Origin: JBDFMH01 sp047238125
GTDB taxonomy: Bacteria; Pseudomonadota; Alphaproteobacteria; Sphingomonadales; Sphingomonadaceae
Assembly: GCF_047238125.1 (NCBI RefSeq)
Contig: NZ_JBDFMH010000001.1
Location: 2,852,001-2,916,000, forward strand
DNA length: 64,000 bases
Reading direction: 5' to 3'
This document shows, in pieces, positions 16,792-23,945 of the stretch. A program made the position numbers and the translations under genes. The notes under the pieces were generated by a model that saw only the letters and a program-made list of their open reading frames with translations, was not told where the DNA came from and ran no database searches. How positions within the stretch are numbered: the first letter of the stretch is position 1; every line of letters begins with the position of its first letter.

Positions 16792-17946
16792 TCATCGGAA
16801 GCTGGTAGATATCGCGTTGCTTACATCGTTAGCAGCGGCGTGCACCGGGTCGCCCGCAAGGTGAGCGTAGCGCGCGGTGGTTTGCACCTGCGTATGGCCC
16901 AGCAACTTTCCAATCATGGGTAGGCTCTGTCCGGCCGCGACGGCAACCGACGCATAGGTGTGGCGCAAGTCGTGAAGGCGAACGTCCTTCAGTCCGGCTC
17001 GATTGCGAACGCGGCGCCAAAACGGCTGCAGATCTGAGAGCGGCTTGCCGGGAAGGGTGCCCGGAATGACGTACGGATTTAATGAATTGCGCCCGTGCGT
17101 AGCAAGGCAAGCCACCGCCGCTCGACCGAGATGCACAGTTTTGGCGCCGGTTTTGGATTCGGGCAGCCGCAGCACGGCAGCAGAGAAATCGACATGCTCC
17201 CAGCGAAGCTTCATAATCTCGTTGAGGCGACAGCCGGTCAGTACGAGTAGGCGAACTGCGGAAATCGCGGCAGCAGATTCGATTCTCTCGGCTTCCATTT
17301 CCCCAAGCACTTCGCTCAGACGAGTGAGTTCAGCGGCGCTCAAGAACCGCTCTCGCTTTAGCTCGACATACTTGCGGATGTGACGTCGGGGGTTGCTGCC
17401 ATCGGGTCGCAGTCCCCACATCTCGGCCAAGTTGAACATCTTCGAAACAATCTCGATGTTGCGGTTCGCCTGATAGGGGATATGCCGCAGATCGTGGTGA
17501 AACTTGGCGACATCCGCACGCGTCACCTCCTCGACCCGCAGTCGGCCAAGCGCAGGAAGAATGAATCGCTTCAGATTGCGTCGGTATTCTTTGGCCGTGC
17601 TTTCCTTGACACGTACCGAGATGTGCTCGCGATCGAATCGCTCAGATAGCTCGCGAACAGTGATTGCCGCGCGGCGCTGCTTGCGATCCTCGGCAGGATC
17701 GCCGCCCGCCCGAACTGCCGCAAGTTCCCGAATGGCGAGCGTACGCGCCTGATCGGGGGTCAGGATACCATGCGCACCAAGGGTCACCCGACGTGATCGG
17801 GTGCCAACGCGGTACTGGATCAGATAGCTTCTCCTGCCAGAGGGCAGGACCCTGACACCGAAGCCAGCAATATCACTGTCCCAGATCATATATTCGCTCA
17901 AGCGTACCTCTGCATTCTCAATCAGTCTCTTCGACAGTTTGGCCAT
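16792..17946 (-). CDS. int: tyrosine recombinase (site-specific integrase)
   Basis: The 384-residue protein has an N-terminal DUF4102-like arm-binding domain (SGRRSYLIQYRVGTRSRRVTLGAHG), a SAM-like core-binding domain (about 110-200) and a catalytic domain with the full tyrosine-recombinase set: Arg240 in TGCRLNE, His325 and Arg328 in HDLRH, His351 in LLGHTQ and Tyr360 in ARYAH. It resembles the P4/island-type integrases that insert into tRNA genes. ATG 17946 follows a GGAGGA ribosome-binding site; upstream in-frame starts give non-protein-like sequence. The gene reads away from a partial tRNA-Met copy 190 bp upstream, the normal geometry of an integrase beside its attachment site. All catalytic residues are present, so it may be active. 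Confidence 0.94.
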   Translation of the reverse strand: MAKLSKRLIENAEVRLSEYMIWDSDIAGFGVRVLPSGRRSYLIQYRVGTRSRRVTLGAHGILTPDQARTLAIRELAAVRAGGDPAEDRKQRRAAITVRELSERFDREHISVRVKESTAKEYRRNLKRFILPALGRLRVEEVTRADVAKFHHDLRHIPYQANRNIEIVSKMFNLAEMWGLRPDGSNPRRHIRKYVELKRERFLSAAELTRLSEVLGEMEAERIESAAAISAVRLLVLTGCRLNEIMKLRWEHVDFSAAVLRLPESKTGAKTVHLGRAAVACLATHGRNSLNPYVIPGTLPGKPLSDLQPFWRRVRNRAGLKDVRLHDLRHTYASVAVAAGQSLPMIGKLLGHTQVQTTARYAHLAGDPVHAAANDVSNAISTSFR

Positions 17947-18137
17947 GACACTCCTCCTGCTACCGTGCATCGCAGCACCCTCGTGTCCGGCAGCATGGCG
18001 GAAGCAAGAGGGCGCGCATCGCTGCGAAATGCTGCGCGGGTGAGTCAGGCGTCGATCATAGTCACAGTCAACCAAGTTATTGAAAACGCGAACAAGAACG
18101 CGGTCATGCGTAGGTGTGCGTACGACCGGCAACAGCA

Positions 18138-18182
18138 CTCATAACCTGAAGGTCACAGGTTCAAATCCTGTCCCCGCAACCA
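18138..18182 (+). mobile_element. attachment site: 3' part of an initiator tRNA-Met gene
   Basis: The 45 bases match the 3' half of an initiator-type tRNA-Met: CTCATAA anticodon loop with CAT anticodon, 3' side of the anticodon stem, variable loop, a perfect T-arm (ACAGG TTCAAAT CCTGT) and the acceptor strand CCCCGC followed by AACCA. The 5' half is absent: the bases before 18138 do not form the D-arm or the 5' acceptor strand. Together with the adjacent integrase this is best explained as the distal att copy of an element inserted in tRNA-fMet. The intact gene should lie at the element's other end, left of this window. Confidence 0.8.
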
Positions 18183-18194
18183 CCGCCACGAATG

Positions 18195-18226
18195 GCCCCC
18201 ATCGCGTTAGCGACGGGGCTTTTTTT
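18195..18226 (+). terminator. intrinsic terminator, originally of the tRNA-Met gene
   Basis: GCCCC at 18195-18199 pairs with GGGGC at 18215-18219, with an inner CGC/GCG pair around GTTA, followed by seven T. It sits 13 bases after the tRNA 3' end copy, as expected for a tRNA terminator left on the chromosome side of the att site. Confidence 0.85.
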
Positions 18227-18258
18227 GTGCCTGAACTGTTGAGGCAGAGCGGCTGGTC

Positions 18259-19725
18259 TCAGAAGCCTGGAACCGGCGGCTGCGGCATCGGCTCATCCGC
18301 GACGAGCCCGCTAAGGGATGCGGACGCTGGCTGCCGTTCCGACCAGTCCGCCGATCGCTGCCTGAGCGAAACCTTTGCGAGCACGGCTTCGAGCAGCGGT
18401 GTCATCGTGCGTAGCCGACGCATCTTGATGGCAAGGTCCCATAGCGGTTCGAACTTCTTCCAGCCCGCAGCGTAGAAGAAATGCTTCGCCCGGTGCTTCG
18501 CGCTGTCATGCGTCCAGGCACCGCGAACGATATTTTCCCACCCATAGAAGTCGCGATAGGCGCGGTCATAACCCGCCTTCAGCGCCTCCGCAGTCAGCCG
18601 CGCCGGTGCGTACACGACATGCCGGGTATCGTAGCGATCCCAGTCATCACAGGTGATGCGTCCTTGGGCGGTGAGTGACTGATGAAGCCGCGTGCCGGGA
18701 TAAGGCGTCTGGATATGAAAGGTCGCGGTCGTGATGCCGTTCTCGACCGCCCAATCGACGGTGCGGTCGAACACGTCGGGGCCATCGTCATCCATTCCGA
18801 ACACGAACGATCCGTTAATCATGATGCCCAGGTCGCTCAGCCGCCGGGCGACCGCGGCGTAGTCACGCGCCAGATTCTGCTTCTTGTTGCTTGCTCGCAG
18901 ATTTTCGGGGCTGAACGTCTCGAAGCCGACGAACAGACTGCGCAGACCGGCTTCGGCCGCGCGCTCGATCAAGTCGCCACGCAGCACACTATCGACCGTG
19001 GCGGCACCCTGGAACAGCCGTCCCATGCCGCGCATGCCCGCGAACAAACCTTCAGCGAAGCGCCGGTCGCCGAGCAGATGATCGTCGAGGAAGTAGAGGT
19101 GACGCCCAGGCAGTCGTTCGATCTCGGCCAGCGCCTCTTCGATCCGCTGCGCGTAGAAGGATCGGCCGCCTGCGAAAAAGGCATCCTTGTAGCAGAAGTC
19201 GCAATGCTGCGGGCAGCCGCGGGTCACGACGATCGAGTTCGGCACAAGGTAGCGCTCGCGCTTGATGAGGTCGCGGCGCACGGGCGGAATGCCATGGATG
19301 GTGCGGCCGGCGGCGGAAACATAGCGCGGGCGTGGGCAACGCGCGCGTAGATCGGCGAGGAATTCGGGAAAGATTTGTTCCCCTGGACCGATGAAGATAC
19401 TGTCCGCATGGGGCGCGGCTTCGTCCGGCAGCGCGGTGACGTGCAGGCCACCCAGCGCGACATAGCAGCCCTTGGCCCGGTAGTGGTCGGCGAGCGCGTA
19501 GGCGCGATAGGCGTTGGTGATATAGACCTGGATCACCACGAGATCCGGGCAATCGTTGGTCGTCAGCCGCTCGACATGGTCGTCGACCAGCTCGATCTCG
19601 TCGTCGGGGGTAAGGAACGCCGCGAGGGTCGCAAGCCCGAGCGGCGGGAACAGCGAATATTTGATCGGCCGCCAGAACGGGCTTTTTGCTTCGGTAAGTG
19701 CGGGCAGGATCATTTTGACCTTCAC
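18259..19725 (-). CDS. B12-binding-domain radical SAM protein
   Basis: The 488-residue product has an N-terminal cobalamin-binding-like Rossmann domain (PPLGLATLAAFL through GGLHVTALPDEA, about 25-130). A radical SAM core carries the cluster motif CPQHCDFC, then FVGFETFSPENLRASNK and GSFVFGMDDDGPD, as in class-B methylases and HpnJ/BchE-like enzymes. The canonical B12-ligating DxHxxG is not evident. GTG 19725 overlaps the dgkA stop as GTGA and has AGGAAAGG before it, so it is the last gene of a five-gene operon. Co-transcription with a lipid or undecaprenol kinase suggests a membrane-lipid or polyprenol substrate, but that is inference. The C-terminal 60 residues are Ser/Pro-rich and variable. 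Confidence 0.85.
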   Translation of the reverse strand: MKVKMILPALTEAKSPFWRPIKYSLFPPLGLATLAAFLTPDDEIELVDDHVERLTTNDCPDLVVIQVYITNAYRAYALADHYRAKGCYVALGGLHVTALPDEAAPHADSIFIGPGEQIFPEFLADLRARCPRPRYVSAAGRTIHGIPPVRRDLIKRERYLVPNSIVVTRGCPQHCDFCYKDAFFAGGRSFYAQRIEEALAEIERLPGRHLYFLDDHLLGDRRFAEGLFAGMRGMGRLFQGAATVDSVLRGDLIERAAEAGLRSLFVGFETFSPENLRASNKKQNLARDYAAVARRLSDLGIMINGSFVFGMDDDGPDVFDRTVDWAVENGITTATFHIQTPYPGTRLHQSLTAQGRITCDDWDRYDTRHVVYAPARLTAEALKAGYDRAYRDFYGWENIVRGAWTHDSAKHRAKHFFYAAGWKKFEPLWDLAIKMRRLRTMTPLLEAVLAKVSLRQRSADWSERQPASASLSGLVADEPMPQPPVPGF

Positions 19726-20186
19726 GCCGCCTTTCCTCCGCATATCGTAGCCGCCGCGGTTTGCTGCAGATGCGGCAGAAGGGTCGCGGCGCCGATCGCG
19801 ACAGCAGCGATCGATGCGATCAGGACCGCACTTGCGGCCACATCCTTGGCGCGCCTGATCATCGGATCCTCTTCCAGGGTGATGCGATCACAAAGCTGCT
19901 CGACTGCGGTGTTGATCGTCTCCAGCGCCAGGACGAGCGCCACGGCGAGAATGATCCAGCACCATTCTGCCAGCGGCAGCCGAAGAGCGAAGCCCGCGAC
20001 GCTCACCACGACGCAAGCGAACAGATGGATCCGCGCGTTGTGCTCGTCTCGCACGAGAACCTTGATCCCATTCAGTGCAAAGCCGATGCTCTGCAGCCGC
20101 GCGGCGAGGCTGAAGGGCTTTCGAGGTTTCTCTATTCTGCTATCGGCAGGTGCCGTCTCAGCTACGGTGTGATGGGTGTCGCGCAC
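19722..20186 (-). CDS. dgkA: diacylglycerol/undecaprenol kinase family protein
   Basis: This 154-residue membrane protein has a 30-residue hydrophilic lead and then the DgkA fold: an amphipathic segment GFALNGIKVLVRDEHNARIH, transmembrane helices around FACVVVSVAGFAL and WCWIILAVALVLALE, the catalytic signature ETINTAVEQLCDR, and RRAKDVAASAVLIASIAAVA. The E-x-x-N-T-A-x-E motif and K-D pair are the family's active-site residues. DgkA enzymes phosphorylate diacylglycerol or undecaprenol at the inner membrane. GTG 20186 begins 1 nt after the preceding stop and its own stop overlaps the radical SAM start, so it is translationally embedded in the operon. Confidence 0.88.
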   Translation of the reverse strand: MRDTHHTVAETAPADSRIEKPRKPFSLAARLQSIGFALNGIKVLVRDEHNARIHLFACVVVSVAGFALRLPLAEWCWIILAVALVLALETINTAVEQLCDRITLEEDPMIRRAKDVAASAVLIASIAAVAIGAATLLPHLQQTAAATICGGKAA

Positions 20187-20187
20187 G

Positions 20188-20505
20188 TCAGACCACCGGC
20201 TCGATAATCAGCTGGGTCGGTCCGGCCAGGTTGATACGCATCCGCGCCTCGCCCGCTTCATCGCCGCGGCAGAAGCCGTGGCCGGCACAATGCACATGAT
20301 AGTGACGCCCGCTCGCCAGGCCATGGATAAGCAGCGTGGCCGTGGCCGGATAGGTCCGGGCAGTGAGCATGGCGATCAGCGCGCGGCCATGCCGGACCGG
20401 CCGGGAAACGGCGCTGTCCTGACCTGCAGCCGGCACCCAGAACCTGATGGCCTGGGCCTCGAAGCTTTGCAATGCAAAGTGATTAGGCAAATGTGGTGGA
20501 GTCAA
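20188..20505 (-). CDS. small hypothetical protein within the regulator-dgkA operon
   Basis: This frame of 105 codons starts with TTG at 20505, sharing TTGA with the stop of the regulator gene, and ends 1 nt before the dgkA GTG. Such tight packing on both sides is the main support that it is translated. The product has a middle section RPVRHGRALIAMLTARTYPA and a His/Cys-rich part (HYHVHCAGHGFCRGDEAGE), ending ARMRINLAGPTQLIIEPVV. It has no signal peptide or membrane helix, and no family is recognised. HxHCxGHGFC could bind a metal. A perfect CTTTGCA/TGCAAAG palindrome lies inside its early codons (20465-20479). Confidence 0.55.
   Translation of the reverse strand: MTPPHLPNHFALQSFEAQAIRFWVPAAGQDSAVSRPVRHGRALIAMLTARTYPATATLLIHGLASGRHYHVHCAGHGFCRGDEAGEARMRINLAGPTQLIIEPVV
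20465..20479. promoter_or_regulatory. palindrome CTTTGCA-A-TGCAAAG, putative operator
   Basis: This is a perfect 7-bp inverted repeat with a 1-base centre. It shares the 10-mer AATGCAAAGT with the palindrome at 21493-21514 in the promoter of the same operon, so both could be bound by the winged-helix regulator encoded between them. It lies inside the start of the 105-codon gene and may control an internal promoter for dgkA and the radical SAM gene. Confidence 0.45.
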
Positions 20506-20870
20506 GTCGGCCGTCCGCTCAAGCGCGGCGCGCCATCGCTCGATCGTGCGCCGGCGCGCGCCTTGCGCAGGACCTGCGCGAGCACATCGAGATAGTCGGC
20601 AAAGCGCTCGCGGCCCTCGGTCGTGAGCCGGCAGCGGGTATGCGGACGTTTGCCCTCATAGCCTTTCTCCAGTGCGACGAAGCCGGCGTCCTCCAGCACC
20701 TGCAGATGGCGGCTGAGATTGCCGTCGGTCAGACCGCAAAGGCTCTTCAGGTCAGAGAATCCGAGGCCGTCGCTATGGCCGGCGAGGGATGTGACGATGC
20801 CGAGCCGCGCCTTTTCATGAAAGATCCGATCGAGCCCTTCATAGGCATAGGGCGCCTTCCGATCAGCCAT
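20502..20870 (-). CDS. winged-helix transcriptional regulator (HTH_34/MarR-like)
   Basis: The 122-residue protein has one wHTH domain: FHEKARLGIVTSLAG, DLKSLCGLTDGNLSRHLQVL (recognition helix) and a wing FVALEKGYEGKRPHTRCRLT, followed by a dimerisation helix ERFADYLDVLAQVLRKA. This architecture is the HTH_34 group of small single-domain repressors. Its ATG overlaps the stop of the upstream membrane-protein gene by 8 nt and its own stop overlaps the next gene's TTG start. It probably autoregulates the operon by binding the TAATGCAA-type palindrome at 21493-21514; that is inference from position and symmetry. The effector is unknown, and the partner membrane protein may be its sensor or target. 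Confidence 0.85.
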   Translation of the reverse strand: MADRKAPYAYEGLDRIFHEKARLGIVTSLAGHSDGLGFSDLKSLCGLTDGNLSRHLQVLEDAGFVALEKGYEGKRPHTRCRLTTEGRERFADYLDVLAQVLRKARAGARSSDGAPRLSGRPT

Positions 20871-21474
20871 GTTGCGGGCCCACCGACCGGTGCAGGATGC
20901 CAGCGACCAGCAACTGCCCGACGCCGAACGGGATGCCCATCATCCATGGCGAAAGCGTCGCATCCCGCGAGGCCACCATCAGGACGACGACCGCGCACAG
21001 GAAATACCATCCGGCCGCCCAGACGATCGAGCGCGGCAGGGTCGTCACCGCCGCGAACCCGATCAGCGCGACCAGCATCTGCCACAGGCCGGGCAATATC
21101 CAGGCCGTGGCGGGCGCCGCTTGGCAGATCACCAGAGTGACCGCCGCGCCGGCCGCGCCGAACGGCAGCAGAAGCCGCAATGTGCTGCCGATCATCAAGT
21201 CCGCCATGCTGCCGTGCAGGCGACGCGCTCGATCCAGGCCTTCCATCCCGATGACCAGCGCCGACACCATGGCGGCTACGACCCAGGCAATGATGAAGCC
21301 ACGCCCCCCGCTCCAGGGAAGCCCCGGCCACAGCGTCTGCGCCGCCGCGACTAGGATCGCCAGCAATCCGGTCGCTGCGACTGCCTGGGGCGCAAAACCG
21401 CGGAACCGGGTGCTGGCCGCCATCTGTGCCTGGATGGCACCAAGCTGTGCCAGCGCTCGATCGACTTCTGTCAA
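20863..21474 (-). CDS. polytopic membrane protein of unknown function
   Basis: The frame from TTG 21474 gives 203 residues: a hydrophilic N-terminal helix (LTEVDRALAQLGAIQAQMAA) and then about six hydrophobic segments, for example AVAATGLLAILVAAAQTLW, FIIAWVVAAMVSALVIGM, IVWAAGWYFLCAVVVLMV and MMGIPFGVGQLLVAGILH. TTG is chosen because GGAGG lies 5 bases upstream and the frame before it crosses an operator palindrome. It is the first gene of the operon and overlaps the regulator gene by 8 nt. Pairs of a small membrane protein and an HTH_34 regulator are a common layout in Alphaproteobacteria. No transport or enzyme motif is seen. Confidence 0.75.
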   Translation of the reverse strand: MTEVDRALAQLGAIQAQMAASTRFRGFAPQAVAATGLLAILVAAAQTLWPGLPWSGGRGFIIAWVVAAMVSALVIGMEGLDRARRLHGSMADLMIGSTLRLLLPFGAAGAAVTLVICQAAPATAWILPGLWQMLVALIGFAAVTTLPRSIVWAAGWYFLCAVVVLMVASRDATLSPWMMGIPFGVGQLLVAGILHRSVGPQHG

Positions 21475-21492
21475 CGCATCCTCCAAACTCCG

Positions 21493-21514
21493 TAATGCAA
21501 AGTATCTTGCATTA
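21493..21514. promoter_or_regulatory. operator-like palindrome TAATGCAA-N6-TTGCATTA
   Basis: This perfect 8-bp inverted repeat with a 6-base spacer ends 18 bases before the TTG start of the membrane-protein gene. Size, symmetry and place fit the binding site of a dimeric winged-helix repressor. The AATGCAAAGT half is shared with a second palindrome at 20465-20479. Confidence 0.6.
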
Positions 21515-21956
21515 AAGAGGCAGTCAACTTCCGATTGCTCTGGCCGGCGAATGCCAGATGCCGCTCGGCATCCCGGGTGGCCATGCACTCCGCTCGCGGA
21601 CTGGCTTATTCGGCCTGAAATGTACCTAGGGACCAGTGCATCGCGCCGATCAATGGCACCGATCACCTTTCGCCGTGCCATCGGCGAGCAACTTGTGACA
21701 CACCCCGATTTCGACTATGTGGCCTGCCGCACGCGGTCTGATTCCGCGGCCATTGGAGTAATTGGATTGCTGGACCTGACGCCTTTCATGGGCTCGGCCG
21801 GCTGCATCCGATCCCTGCCGTAAAGGCGCCTCGCTAAATGAGGCGAGGTTGCGGTCGGGCCGGACGCGCCGCCCGCAGCCTAGAATCACACGGATGGACG
21901 CGGTTCGATCGCGTGCGACCTCTCTGGTTCGCGCGCATCACGCGCGGGACGGACAT
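21515..21956. other. 442-bp divergent intergenic region
   Basis: This separates the membrane-protein operon (left) and the AAA ATPase gene (right) and should hold both promoters. No gene is recognised: minus-strand and plus-strand frames here are Arg-rich with no domain. The right part may include the N-terminus of the ATPase if the ATG at 21894 is used instead of 21957. Confidence 0.4.
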
Positions 21957-23897
21957 ATGACGGATGAATGGACGGTCGTCCGGAGCCTGGCGTTCCGGAT
22001 GAGCGCGAGCGCCGATACGAGGCTGCATCGCGCACTCGACGGCTGGGCTGAAGCCCATGCCGATTGGCTGGACTTGGGTGATGCGCACACATGGGAGGCG
22101 GCGTGCAGCGCACTGTCGCGCGATCACGCGATAGAGCGACCCCATGTGCTGGCCGTCGCCGGCGTTTTGGCCCAAGTGCTGGCGCTCGATACGTTCGACG
22201 CTGCGCTGCTGACGCTGGTCGTCGCGACGGATCGGCTGCCCCGCGTCGAAGCGCTGGCAGCGATCTGGAATGACCATGGTCGCAACCTGCCGACCCTGCT
22301 TGGCGAAGCGGCCGGCGCTGAACCCGCCGATGGCGACCGCGCGATCAGCCGCAGCATCCTGTTGCGCCTCGGCCTGTTCAATTTTCGCGCGAACCGGAAG
22401 GGGGCGATCGAAGTTGATATCGGCTGGGCGCTGGCCCGACTTCTGGATCGCGCGACTGCCGAGCGCGAAGCGGTGATCGCGACCCTGGTTGGGGCGCGAC
22501 AGCAGGCGCGGCTATCGGCTGACGACTTCGATCATATCGTGGATTTCGATTTCCTCGTCCGCCTTCTTTCCGGAGCGGTGGCCGCGAAGGCACAGGGCAT
22601 CAACATCCTGATCCATGGACCGCCGGGCACCGGCAAGACCGAACTTGCGCGCACGCTTGCTGAATGTGGCGGCCTTGCGCTGCACGCGGTCGGCGAGGCC
22701 GACGATGATGGCGATGAGCCCAGCCGCTGGGATCGCGTCACTGCGCTGCAGCTGGCGCAGCGGATATTGTCGCCCGCCGGCGGCGTGGCGCTGCTGTTCG
22801 ATGAGATGGAGGACCTGATCGGGGATGCGAAGCCCTCCCCTGGGGATTGGGTGCAGGGCCGGCAGGGCAGCAAAGTCTTCGTCAATCGCGTACTGGAAAC
22901 CAATGCGGTGCCGGTGATCTGGACGACCAACGCGATCGGCAACGTTGACGCTGCGATTCTGCGGCGGATGAGCTTCGTTCTTAAGCTCGGTCTGCCGTCC
23001 CCGCGTGCGGCGCGGCGGATGCTCTCGCGGATCGCGGCGGAAGAAGGGGTGGTGGTTCACAAGGCGGTGGAAGCGCTGCTGCATCGGGCCCCGGAAGCGG
23101 CGACCATCCTGCGCGTGGCGACGCGTTCAGCCCGCCTGGCAAATGACGATGATGGCGGCGCGCGCTCCGCAATGGCGCTGGTCCGCGCGCTGCAGGATGG
23201 CGAACTTCCACCCGGCCGAGACGATGCGCTGGATCTCGATCTGTTCGAGACCAGCCTGCCACTCCACCCGCTGCTCGATCGGCTGGCTGCGTCCGGCTCC
23301 CGGGATGTCTCGCTGCTGCTCACCGGGCCGCCCGGCACCGGGAAAACGGCGCTGGCACATCACATGGCCCGCGCCATCGATCGACCGCTGGTCGTTAAAC
23401 GTGCTTCCGACCTGCTGTCGCGCTGGGTCGGGGGGACCGAAGCGGCGATCGCCGAAGCCTTCGCCAATGCCCGGGACCAGGATCACGTGCTGCTGTTCGA
23501 CGAGGTGGAATCGCTCCTCTTCGATCGCGCTTCCGCAACACATAGCTGGGAAGCAGGGCAGGTGAACGAGATGCTGACCTGGCTTGATCATCATCCGTTG
23601 CCGGTGATTGCCGCGACCAACCATGTTCATCGGCTGGATCCCGCAGCGCTGCGGCGATTCGTGTTCAAGCTGGACCTTGCTCCGCTTGGGCCGGCCCGCG
23701 CGGCACGGGCATTCGAGCGCTTCTTCGGCCTCGCGGCACCCGCCGATCTTGCCGAATGCCGAACCCTGACACCCGGCGATTTCGCCGCAGTCCGGCGACA
23801 GCTGCGGCACCAACCGAGCCGCGGTGCGGATGATCTGGTCGCCCGTCTCCGGCACGAGGCCTCATGGCGGCCGGAGCGGGGACGGATGGGATTCTGA
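21957..23897 (+). CDS. tandem AAA-ATPase-domain protein (COG0464-like)
   Basis: About 646 residues. An N-terminal helical region of roughly 200 residues is followed by two AAA modules. The first has HGPPGTGKTELARTLAECGG, Walker B ALLFDEMEDLIGD and IWTTNAIGNVDAAILRR. The second has TGPPGTGKTALAHHMARAI, WVGGTEAAIAEAFANA, LLFDEVESLLFDR and AATNHVHRLDPAALRRF. Both have intact Walker A and B, sensor-1 Asn and Arg-finger regions, so both may hydrolyse ATP. Members of this group remodel or unfold proteins or complexes; the substrate here is unknown. ATG 21957 follows GGGACGGAC; ATG 21894 is an alternative adding 21 residues. The gene is monocistronic and convergent with the methyltransferase downstream. 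Confidence 0.85.
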   Translation: MTDEWTVVRSLAFRMSASADTRLHRALDGWAEAHADWLDLGDAHTWEAACSALSRDHAIERPHVLAVAGVLAQVLALDTFDAALLTLVVATDRLPRVEALAAIWNDHGRNLPTLLGEAAGAEPADGDRAISRSILLRLGLFNFRANRKGAIEVDIGWALARLLDRATAEREAVIATLVGARQQARLSADDFDHIVDFDFLVRLLSGAVAAKAQGINILIHGPPGTGKTELARTLAECGGLALHAVGEADDDGDEPSRWDRVTALQLAQRILSPAGGVALLFDEMEDLIGDAKPSPGDWVQGRQGSKVFVNRVLETNAVPVIWTTNAIGNVDAAILRRMSFVLKLGLPSPRAARRMLSRIAAEEGVVVHKAVEALLHRAPEAATILRVATRSARLANDDDGGARSAMALVRALQDGELPPGRDDALDLDLFETSLPLHPLLDRLAASGSRDVSLLLTGPPGTGKTALAHHMARAIDRPLVVKRASDLLSRWVGGTEAAIAEAFANARDQDHVLLFDEVESLLFDRASATHSWEAGQVNEMLTWLDHHPLPVIAATNHVHRLDPAALRRFVFKLDLAPLGPARAARAFERFFGLAAPADLAECRTLTPGDFAAVRRQLRHQPSRGADDLVARLRHEASWRPERGRMGF

Positions 23898-23945
23898 GCC
23901 TTACGGATCGAGCCCGCGAAAGATCCGACGCAGCAATATGCGGCA

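Noticed and set aside
18100..18182. complete tRNA-Met gene
   Set aside because: Only the 3' part pairs properly. The bases before 18138 cannot form the D-arm or acceptor stem, so it is an att copy and not a functional tRNA.
21650..21889. 79-codon minus-strand frame upstream of the AAA ATPase
   Set aside because: It lies in the divergent promoter region, with no ribosome-binding site and no domain.
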